From positions 1 to 9,393 of the forward strand of contig BNUW01000097.1 of the NCBI GenBank assembly GCA_025997655.1: 9,393 nt of DNA, in the 5' to 3' direction. Positions 1 to 5,296 of the stretch are shown here, piece by piece. The stretch's first letter is position 1. Each line of letters opens with the position of its first letter. The notes beneath the pieces were generated by a model that worked only from the letters and a program-made list of their open reading frames with translations, made no database searches and was not told where the DNA came from. Origin of the DNA: Spirochaetia bacterium (GTDB lineage: Bacteria; Spirochaetota; Spirochaetia; Treponematales; Breznakiellaceae). The position numbers were made by a program, and so were the translations under genes.

Positions 1-480
1 ATAGAGGTAAAAAATAAAAAACGGTTTCAAATGTACAACTGGATTAAGCGTCCGATTGAAAGGGATGCCATGCACTATGCGTTAAATGATGTCGCCTGGC
101 TATTTCAACTGAATGCTGCTTTAATGAAACGGATACTGGATGAAAATAAATATAACGATCTCCTATTACAGATAATAAGGAGCGATTTTGATTTTGAAAA
201 AGAGAGGTCCCCGGGAATATTTAAGAAATTTGAATACAAGAATTTATCCAAGGGGAGAAAAAATACATTTACCAAAATCTATACTATGCGGGATGCAATA
301 GCAAAGGAATATGATTTGCCGCCGAATAGTTTGTTAAGCAATGACGCCATGTTTAATTTGGTAAATGGAAGGGAATCGCCGGAAAGGGTACGGATCAGCG
401 GCGCGGTAACAGAAAAGGTGCGGGGTGAAATTATTAGCACATTACGGGCGCTGTTGACCGGCGGGCCGGATCATTTATAG
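1..480 (+). CDS. RNase D-like 3'-5' exonuclease, C-terminal part (5' end outside window)
   Basis: The reading frame is open from the first base of the window (first codons read IEVKNKKRFQ), so the ATG at 31 is internal and the gene is cut by the window edge. Codons about 11-35 match the end of a DnaQ-like/RNase D catalytic domain: the W-x-x-RP segment (NWIKRPI) followed by the Exo III motif Y-x3-D (YALND, codons 26-30), in which Tyr and Asp help bind the two catalytic metal ions. Codons about 80-157 look like an HRDC-type nucleic-acid-binding domain, the usual C-terminal partner in RNase D, which trims RNA 3' ends in the cytoplasm. The stop at 478-480 overlaps the 3' end of the opposing kinase gene by 10 bases. 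The gene is visibly more AT-rich than its GC-rich neighbour. Exact subfamily (rnd or a generic 3'-5' exonuclease) cannot be fixed without the missing N-terminus. Confidence 0.8.
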   Translation: MEVKNKKRFQMYNWIKRPIERDAMHYALNDVAWLFQLNAALMKRILDENKYNDLLLQIIRSDFDFEKERSPGIFKKFEYKNLSKGRKNTFTKIYTMRDAIAKEYDLPPNSLLSNDAMFNLVNGRESPERVRISGAVTEKVRGEIISTLRALLTGGPDHL

Positions 481-1871
481 GGCAGCAGTACCGTAAAGAC
501 ACTCCCCTTGCCGGGCTCACTTTCCACGTGTACCTGCCCCCCATGGGCGTCCACAATGGTCTGCGCAATGGTGAGCCCTATCCCTGCCCCGCCGGTATTT
601 CTGCTGCGGGATTTGTCGGACCGGTAAAACCGTTCAAATATGTGGGACAGTTCCTCCGCTTCCATGCCGAGTCCGGTATCCGCCACGGTTATCCCGCAGT
701 ATTCCTGCGCTTCCGTAACGGCAGCGGCCGCCGTCACCGTAACGCTCCCCCGGTCCGTGTATTTAACCGCGTTTGAAATAAGGTTGATAAACACCTGGGT
801 CAGCCGGTCATAATCACCCTGAACCATCAGCGCCTCTGTGTTAGCAACGTTAATTGCAATACCCTTTTCCTGCGCCGCCGGCCGAAACCGCTCCGCCGCA
901 GCGTTGATAAGTTTCGTCAAATCAAATTCGGTCCTGTGCAGTATCAGATTTTTCTGTTCCAGGATAGAAAGGCGGTTCAGATCCTCCACTAGCCGGTTAA
1001 GCCGGACAATTTCTTCATAGCAGCTTGACAGCCGCTCCGCCGAGGGCTCCCATACACCGTCGATCATGGCTTCCATGTTTCCCTGGAGACAGGTCAGGGG
1101 GGTGCGCAGTTCGTGGGCAACATCCGCGGTCAGCCGCTTCTGCCAGCGTTCCCCGTTTTCCAGGGCCGCCGCAAGGTCATTGACCGACCGGGACAGCTCC
1201 CGAATCTCCCGTGTCCCATACCTGTCGGGTACCCGCACCGACAGTTCCCCCCCGGCAATACGCCGTGCCGCCGCCGCCGCCCGGAGGACGGGCCGGGAAA
1301 TCTCCGCGGCCAGAAAAACGGAAAGGAGTATGCTCAGGACGATGAAAACACCGCCTGATATCAACAGGAAGCGGTTAAGGCTGGAGAGAAAGGCGGACTC
1401 AGTTTTACTGTAAAAAAACGGGCCGTAGGTATCAATGTTAAGATATCCAATGGGGATATTCTGAAAGTTCAGGCGAAACTGGTTTGTCTGAAAAGACCCG
1501 CCCACCCCGAACTCGTTTTCCATCCGCCCGGAAATTTCGTTAATCACCATGGCGCACTGCTGCATATCGCAGGCCCGGGCATCCCAGACTATTTCACCGT
1601 TGATATCCTCAACGGATATGATGTACCCCTGATGAACAAAGTACATTCCCATGGCCTCCACACTGGTCACATCAAAACTGCGGGCCCAGGGATCGTACTG
1701 CTTGGCAATAGTATCGGCAATCTCCCTGCTTTCGGTGTTGATATTTTCGGTAACAAAGACGGAAAATAGTTTTTCTGCGAACCGGTTGATGACGATGCCC
1801 ATAACCAGGACGGAAACGCAGATAAACAGGGCGTAGGTCAGGGCCAGACGGTTCCGGAGGCTTAACATCAT
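471..1871 (-). CDS. OmpR-partner sensor histidine kinase (BaeS/VanS type)
   Basis: This 466-residue membrane kinase is the partner of the response regulator encoded just upstream. Visible parts in order: TM1 about 8-29, an extracytoplasmic sensor region about 30-165, TM2 about 167-189, a HAMP linker about 190-242, HisKA with the phospho-accepting His253 in DVAHELRTPL, then an HATPase domain with N box NLISNAVKY (363-371), G1 DTGLGM (398-403), F box FERFYR (412-417) and G2 GAGIGL (428-433). All catalytic boxes are intact. The sensor region has a Cys pair (C101, C106 in ACDMQQC) that could take part in metal or redox sensing; this is inference. The start is ATG 1871-1869, overlapping the regulator stop as ATGA, with a Shine-Dalgarno GGGGGAG seven bases upstream. 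A second ATG follows directly. The gene contains a shorter G7 run at 1247-1253 in the HAMP region. No terminator separates it from the convergent RNase D-like gene. Confidence 0.93.
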   Translation of the reverse strand: MMLSLRNRLALTYALFICVSVLVMGIVINRFAEKLFSVFVTENINTESREIADTIAKQYDPWARSFDVTSVEAMGMYFVHQGYIISVEDINGEIVWDARACDMQQCAMVINEISGRMENEFGVGGSFQTNQFRLNFQNIPIGYLNIDTYGPFFYSKTESAFLSSLNRFLLISGGVFIVLSILLSVFLAAEISRPVLRAAAAARRIAGGELSVRVPDRYGTREIRELSRSVNDLAAALENGERWQKRLTADVAHELRTPLTCLQGNMEAMIDGVWEPSAERLSSCYEEIVRLNRLVEDLNRLSILEQKNLILHRTEFDLTKLINAAAERFRPAAQEKGIAINVANTEALMVQGDYDRLTQVFINLISNAVKYTDRGSVTVTAAAAVTEAQEYCGITVADTGLGMEAEELSHIFERFYRSDKSRSRNTGGAGIGLTIAQTIVDAHGGQVHVESEPGKGSVFTVLLPYK

Positions 1872-2581
1872 ACTACATCTCCCCCGAAGCGGTATCCCAT
1901 ACCGTAAACCGTAAGCACATACCGGGGATTCCGGGTATCATCCTCAATCTTCTGCCGGAGGTTTTTTATATGGGAATCAATGGTCCGGTCGAACCCATCG
2001 TACTCCTCGTTCTTGATATTTTCGATAATCTCATCCCGGGTAAAAATCTTTTGGGGCCGGGACATAAGCAGCGCCAGTATCCGGTACTCGTTGGGGGTCA
2101 GGGTTAGGGCGGCGCCGTTCTTGCTCACCCGGCGATTCTCCGTATCCACCGAAAGGCCGTTCCAGGCAAAGACACCCCCCCCCGCAGATCCGCCCCCGGC
2201 CCGGCGCAAGGCCGCCTCCACCCGCGCCATAAGCTGCCGTGGGCTGAAGGGTTTCGTCACATAGTCATCCGCCCCAATCCGCAGCCCATGGATGATGCTC
2301 TCCTCGTCAACCTTGGCGGTCATCATGATGATAGGCATATCCGATTCTGCGCACACCGTGCGGGCCCGCACCCGGCGGCAGAGTTCCTCCCCCGACAAGT
2401 CCGGCAGCATTAAGTCCAGCAACATGAGGGCAACCTTGTTAGCCTGCAACGCAGCCAGGGCTTCCTTCCCGGTCTTGGCGATCAGCGCCCGGTACCCGTT
2501 CTTTTCCAAATAGGACCGGACAATGTCGAGGATTTTCGGTTCGTCATCAACTACCAGGACTGTCGCGGTTGGGGATGCCGT
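1868..2581 (-). CDS. OmpR/PhoB-family response regulator with non-canonical start
   Basis: A REC domain is joined to a winged-helix DNA-binding domain, about 237 residues if read from the ACG at 2581-2579. Numbered from that codon, the acidic pocket is VVDDE (D12, D13), the phospho-accepting Asp is D56 in LLDLMLPD, the switch Thr is T88 (MMTAK) and the conserved Lys is K110 (VTKPF). The C-terminal domain shows LTPNEYRIL, the RTIDSHIKNLRQKI recognition helix region and GMGYRF, typical of OmpR/PhoB. The first ordinary start in frame is TTG 2509-2507, which would delete the first beta strand and the acidic pocket, so translation must begin upstream. No ATG, GTG or TTG exists there before the in-frame stop at 2605-2603. 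ACG overlapping the chaperone stop (TAACG) with GAGGTGG four bases upstream is the best site. The stop overlaps the kinase start (ATGA). A G9 run at 2175-2183 lies in the glycine-rich interdomain linker. Confidence 0.88.
   Translation of the reverse strand, partial: TASPTATVLVVDDEPKILDIVRSYLEKNGYRALIAKTGKEALAALQANKVALMLLDLMLPDLSGEELCRRVRARTVCAESDMPIIMMTAKVDEESIIHGLRIGADDYVTKPFSPRQLMARVEAALRRAGGGSAGGGVFAWNGLSVDTENRRVSKNGAALTLTPNEYRILALLMSRPQKIFTRDEIIENIKNEEYDGFDRTIDSHIKNLRQKIEDDTRNPRYVLTVYGMGYRFGGDVV
2175..2183. repeat. Homopolymer G9/C9 tract inside the response regulator
   Basis: Nine consecutive C on the plus strand (nine G in the coding strand) encode part of a glycine-rich linker (SAGGGVFAW) between the receiver and the DNA-binding domain. 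As written, the tract is in frame. Gain or loss of one base would end translation after the receiver domain. Confidence 0.95.
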
Positions 2582-2592
2582 TACGCCACCTC
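2579..2592 (-). promoter_or_regulatory. Shine-Dalgarno and putative ACG start of the OmpR-type regulator
   Basis: On the minus strand GAGGTGG (2592-2586) is followed after four bases by ACG (2581-2579), whose A is the last base of the chaperone TAA stop. The arrangement TAACG is one transition away from the common coupled junction TAATG, which this window itself uses between the permease and the DUF4380 gene at 8904-8908. Either an ACG start is used inefficiently, or this copy carries a point change or a base error. Confidence 0.55.
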
Positions 2593-2781
2593 GTAGCCCG
2601 CGTCAACCACCGCCGCCTTGAGCGCGTCCAGGGTTACGGCATCCCCGTGATCCACATCGGCGGAATTAGTCTTCAGGCTCACCTTGGCGGACGTAACCCC
2701 CGCCACCGCTTGCAGGGCATTGGTCACATGCTTGACGCAGTGTTCACAGGACATACCGTCAATTTTCAATGTTGTTTTCAT
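2581..2781 (-). CDS. CopZ-like heavy-metal-associated (HMA) chaperone
   Basis: A 66-residue single HMA domain, the normal length for CopZ-type soluble metallochaperones that carry Cu(I) to P-type ATPases or regulators in the cytoplasm. The metal-binding motif M-x-C-x-x-C is GMSCEHC (M10, C12, C15) in the first loop. A Tyr near the C-terminus (Y63 in DAGYEV) occupies the place where Cu(I) chaperones have Tyr and Zn/Cd-type HMA domains more often have Phe, which favours copper; this is family knowledge and not proof. The ATG at 2781-2779 has an excellent Shine-Dalgarno (GAAGGAG, six bases upstream). It is the first gene of the operon, and its stop is fused to the regulator start. No CopA ATPase is in the window, so its delivery partner is encoded elsewhere. 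Confidence 0.9.
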   Translation of the reverse strand: MKTTLKIDGMSCEHCVKHVTNALQAVAGVTSAKVSLKTNSADVDHGDAVTLDALKAAVVDAGYEVA

Positions 2782-2814
2782 GGTTTTCTCCTTCAGGTTT
2801 GGTTCTAAAGCCTT

Positions 2815-2843
2815 ATAATAGAATGATAGCAGAGAAATGTGAA
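2815..2843 (-). promoter_or_regulatory. Predicted sigma70-type promoter of the chaperone/two-component operon
   Basis: On the minus strand a -35 box TTCACA (2843-2838) and a -10 box TATTAT (2820-2815) are separated by 17 bases, the optimal spacing. The expected start of transcription lies about 25-30 bases upstream of the chaperone ATG, leaving a short leader. Prediction by consensus match only. Confidence 0.55.
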
Positions 2844-2856
2844 GATGGTATGGAGA

Positions 2857-3028
2857 TCACGACAAACGCATGAAAGAATTTAACCACAGACCTCACGGAC
2901 AACACGGACTAAGGAAAGGATAAGAAAGCAGGAGTCCGTGACGTCAGTGAGGTCGGTGGTTAATCCTTGGAAATTCTATCTTAATCAGTGAAAATCCTTA
3001 AATAATTTTTTTCATGCGTTTGTTGTGA
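2857..3028. repeat. Nested inverted-repeat element (MITE-like or long hairpin)
   Basis: This intergenic stretch between divergent transcription units folds back on itself in layers. The outer arms 2857-2875 and 3010-3028 match in 18 of 19 positions. A short middle pair is 2875-2880 with 2972-2977. The inner arms 2880-2910 and 2933-2963 match in 27 of 31 positions, around a purine-rich 22-base loop (2911-2932). The inner arms contain TTAACCACAGACCTCACGG-type sequence, a style seen in dispersed bacterial intergenic repeats (from memory, not searched). No coding frame of note lies inside. It may be a non-autonomous mobile element; no clear target-site duplication was seen. Confidence 0.8.
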
Positions 3029-3037
3029 GATTGACTG

Positions 3038-3061
3038 TTGTGCGTAAACACCCACGACAAA
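3038..3061 (+). repeat. Inverted repeat copy 1, upstream of the NarL-type regulator
   Basis: A 24-base sequence beginning TTGTGCGTAAACAC (3038-3051, identical 14 bases) recurs on the opposite strand at 4620-4597 with 21 of 24 positions matching. It lies 17 bases before the regulator ATG. It is either one end of an invertible segment or a shared control site, since both copies point toward a gene start. Confidence 0.75.
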
Positions 3062-3077
3062 GTACCAAAAATCGCGT

Positions 3078-3689
3078 ATGCTTTTGCTCATGCAGACTCT
3101 CGTGCTGGTTGACGACCATGTGATGATACGCCGGGGCTTGGCGGCGCGGCTGGCCGCTGTGGGCTGTTTTGCCATCGCTGGGGAAGCGGCTTCCCTGACG
3201 GAGGCGCATGGGCTGCTTGCAGGCCTGGAAGATGCGCCGGACCTTATCATCCTGGACATCGAACTGGGGGATGAGAACGGGCTTGAGCTTATCGGCGCCG
3301 TGCAAGAGCGGGAGGGCAAAAAACCGGCGGTCTTGGTGTATTCGGTGTTCGAGGACCCCTTCCGCATACAGTCCGCTCTGTACTTGGGCGCCCGGGGCTT
3401 TGTCTCAAAGGCCTCGGGGGAAACGGAATTACTGGCGGCAATTGACACGGTTCTTGCAGGGGGCGTCTGGCTCGATCCCCGGCTGGAACTGAAAAACTCA
3501 GGCGCCCCGGACCTCTATGCCCTGTTCACCCAGCGGGAGCGGGAAATCCTGGAACTGGTGCAGAAACAGTACGATAACCAGAAGATTGCCAAAACCCTTG
3601 CCTTGAAAGTGCGTACCGTGGAAAACTACCTCAGCCGGATCTACGCCAAAACTGGGGCAAGATTTCGGACTGATTTGATGAATTGGTAG
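3078..3689 (+). CDS. NarL/LuxR-family response regulator
   Basis: A 203-residue regulator of normal family length. The receiver domain spans about 6-125: acidic pair D12-D13 (VLVDDH), phospho-acceptor D60 (LIILDIELGDENG), switch Ser S89 and conserved Lys K111 (FVSKAS). A LuxR-type helix-turn-helix follows at about 148-201, with FTQREREIL, the NQKIAKTLALKVRTVENYLSRIY recognition region and a short tail ending in MNW. It should bind DNA as a phosphorylated dimer. ATG 3078 was kept, but ATG 3090 (MQTLVLVDD) is equally possible; neither has a clear Shine-Dalgarno. The gene stands alone between repeat elements and points away from the only NarL-type kinase in the window (5293-6594), its likely partner. 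It ends immediately before a GC-rich hairpin that may terminate its transcript. Confidence 0.92.
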   Translation: MLLLMQTLVLVDDHVMIRRGLAARLAAVGCFAIAGEAASLTEAHGLLAGLEDAPDLIILDIELGDENGLELIGAVQEREGKKPAVLVYSVFEDPFRIQSALYLGARGFVSKASGETELLAAIDTVLAGGVWLDPRLELKNSGAPDLYALFTQREREILELVQKQYDNQKIAKTLALKVRTVENYLSRIYAKTGARFRTDLMNW

Positions 3690-3706
3690 GGGTGGTCGAC
3701 ATAGCC

Positions 3707-3841
3707 GGGAGGGGAGGGGCATGCCGGGCGCTCATGCGGTTGGGGGAATCCACTCCGGGAGCCCGGCCCCAGGGGGCCCGAATAGGTCTCCCTACGCGGG
3801 GAAACCCAAATGCATTCGGCCCGGCACGCCCCTCCCCTCCC
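3707..3841. repeat. GC-rich long palindromic element, possible bidirectional terminator
   Basis: The arms 3707-3729 and 3819-3841 are inverted copies matching in 22 of 23 positions (built on GGGAGGGGAGGGGC). A second, inner hairpin (GGCCCC/GGGGCC, 3765-3778) sits in the loop. The element fills the gap between two convergent genes, 18 bases after the regulator stop and 41 bases before the end of the lipoprotein remnant. It could stop transcription from both sides, but it has no run of T after the stem. It may also be a dispersed REP/MITE-like repeat. Open frames in it are low-complexity Pro/Gly/Arg and are not believed. Confidence 0.75.
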
Positions 3842-3882
3842 GCTGCGCCGCCATTATATCGCCGAACTGTGCGCCCCGGGGG

Positions 3883-4521
3883 TTAGTTCACTGGGTGGGC
3901 GGTTATTATATTTGTATATGCTTTTTCTAAATCTTGTATCGCTTGGGTGACGGCAGAGGATGAAAGGCCGGGGTATTCTAAGTGAAAAGAGGAAGAGCCT
4001 AGTAGGGGATCATTTTGTCCGGTTTCAAAAGTTACTCTTTTTGCAAGTATCTTTTCGATGTCCGCATTTATTGGCTCATACCGTTTATAGGTCTCTATAA
4101 CATTATTTTTATTGGTTAAGAGCAGATCCCGAGACGCCCTTGATGGATTTTTTATAAATACATTTTCTTCTTTTTCATATGATTTTTTTTGTGTAGTGAC
4201 CGCATTTGATACCGCGCCTTCCCGGTTTTTTATATCCTCAAGCCATTGTTGGGCGCTTTCCCGATCCGGGAAACCGTTTTCCCAGCCTGCTATAGCGAAA
4301 TAAGTTAACCCCGAAAAAAGAGCGCGCGTATAAACCAGGCGTTCTGCTTCCGTTTGCCTTTTGGCTTCCCTTTCCTGGTTTTTCTGTTGTTGCTGTTCTT
4401 GTTACTGCAAGCGGTGCTCTTGTACCGCCTTTTCTTCTTTAACTGCGCCGGAAGCACAGGCTGTTGATACACTGATAATCAGTGCCGATAAAACCACAAA
4501 TCCACAAACCGTTCTTTTCAT
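3883..4521 (-). pseudogene. Lipoprotein gene interrupted by one in-frame TAA
   Basis: Reading from ATG 4521-4519 to TAA 3885-3883 gives exactly 213 codons in one frame with a single internal stop, TAA at 4404-4402 (codon 40). The N-terminus is a lipoprotein signal: MKRT, a hydrophobic run and a lipobox VSTAC with lipidated Cys22. The stop falls in a Gln/Glu-rich stretch (LQ-stop-QEQQQQKNQ) and is explained by one CAA-to-TAA change. Downstream residues about 45-212 form a charged, partly helical region with no stop and no recognisable domain (pieces such as YFAIAGWENGFPDRESAQQWL). No usable restart codon lies soon after the stop, so only a 39-residue peptide would be made without readthrough. 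The intact frame over 172 codons suggests recent loss, or a base error. The gene is more AT-rich than its neighbours. Function unknown; a family of surface lipoproteins is the best guess. Confidence 0.75.
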
Positions 4522-4547
4522 GTTATTTTCCCAAAACGAAGGATGTC

Positions 4548-4566
4548 AAAAGAACCCAATGGGTTC
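4548..4566 (-). terminator. Short hairpin with T-run, weak intrinsic terminator candidate
   Basis: On the minus strand GAACCC-ATT-GGGTTC (4566-4552) forms a six-pair stem that is followed at once by TTTT (4551-4548). It lies downstream of the kinase/membrane-protein operon and 27 bases upstream of the lipoprotein start. The stem is short, so an operator role is equally possible. Confidence 0.35.
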
Positions 4567-4596
4567 AGACTCATAACTATACCGGGGGGAATTTGT

Positions 4597-4620
4597 TTTG
4601 TAGTCAGTGTTTACGCACAA
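4597..4620 (-). repeat. Inverted repeat copy 2, downstream of the membrane-protein gene
   Basis: Minus-strand counterpart of the 24-base repeat at 3038-3061 (21 of 24 positions identical; 14 consecutive bases TTGTGCGTAAACAC at 4620-4607). It begins 20 bases after the stop of the membrane-protein gene and points toward the lipoprotein gene. Confidence 0.75.
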
Positions 4621-4639
4621 AACGGATTTTCGGCTTCGC

Positions 4640-5296
4640 TTAGGAGCTTCGGCGATCCCCAAGGACACGGCGAAACCAAAAAGTTCGCTGCAAAAGCACG
4701 CCCAGGCCATAGCCCCCAAAGGCGGTGATGAACCGGTCAACGATATTCACCGGGATACGGGAAAGAATATCCGCCGCTAAAAGGGGCAGTTGGTTCCGCA
4801 GCAGGCCCAGCTTGAAAAAGGTGTGGGGGTACAGCGCATGATCCGGGGTTTCCAGTGGAATCGTGATCGTAAAATCAATGATACCCCCAAGGATGCTGAC
4901 CACCATGCACATGGCGATATATAACAGGAACAACGCCGCCCCGGTACTGACAAGCGAATAGGGTTCCCCCTGTTCACCGTGACGGCGGCTCGGCGGTTCG
5001 ATGCGGCGGGATTGTATGCGGCGGAATCCGCCTATCAACAGCACTTCTGCGATACTGCATAGGATAAAGAGCCCATCCCACAGGATCCCCGGGTGGTAAT
5101 GGACAATAAGGTTAATGGCGCCGCTCAGGATTGCGGTGAATGTTCCCGGCAGGGTACCGGCGGCAAAGGCCACGGCGCAGGTAAACAGGGTGTCGAGAAA
5201 CAGGGGCAGATGAAGGATGTCTCCCGCAAGGTAGGCGAGCAGACAATTTGCCGCCGCCGCTAAAACACATGCCGCTACTATTTTTACGGTTTTCAT
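4640..5296 (-). CDS. Polytopic membrane protein, ECF S-component-like
   Basis: A 218-residue hydrophobic protein with about five membrane segments: about 4-25, 33-65 (long, probably two passes, with FLDTLFTCAVAFAAGTLPG), 70-91, 117-140 and 186-203. The pattern PLFLDTLFT...GTLPGTFTAILSGAINLI and the late motif NIVDRFITAFGGYGLG resemble substrate-binding (S) components of energy-coupling-factor transporters. This is a resemblance from memory; no ECF ATPase or T component is nearby. A charged loop (about 93-113) is cytoplasmic or external. The ATG 5296-5294 overlaps the kinase TGA as ATGA, so the two are translationally coupled and probably act together. It may be a ligand-binding sensor subunit or a small transporter whose state the kinase monitors. 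The Shine-Dalgarno is weak (GAGG about 11 bases away), as often seen in coupled genes. Confidence 0.75.
   Translation of the reverse strand: MKTVKIVAACVLAAAANCLLAYLAGDILHLPLFLDTLFTCAVAFAAGTLPGTFTAILSGAINLIVHYHPGILWDGLFILCSIAEVLLIGGFRRIQSRRIEPPSRRHGEQGEPYSLVSTGAALFLLYIAMCMVVSILGGIIDFTITIPLETPDHALYPHTFFKLGLLRNQLPLLAADILSRIPVNIVDRFITAFGGYGLGVLLQRTFWFRRVLGDRRSS

Noticed and set aside
2507..2509. TTG as the start of the OmpR-type regulator
   Set aside because: It would remove the first beta strand and the acidic DDE residues required in a receiver domain, and no Shine-Dalgarno is placed for it.
2911..2932. Purine-rich loop considered as a riboswitch or small RNA core
   Set aside because: Only a hairpin loop is visible; no known riboswitch or sRNA consensus could be recognised.
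3031..3060. TTGACT at 3031-3036 as the -35 box of the NarL regulator promoter
   Set aside because: No convincing -10 box at 16-18 bases downstream.
2981..3448. Minus-strand open frame of 155 codons across the NarL regulator start
   Set aside because: Ser/Arg-rich antisense shadow; the plus-strand regulator has all family motifs.
3683..3930. Two plus-strand Pro/Gly/Arg-rich open frames in the GC-rich palindrome
   Set aside because: Low-complexity products of a palindromic GC-rich element, no ribosome site, no recognisable domain.
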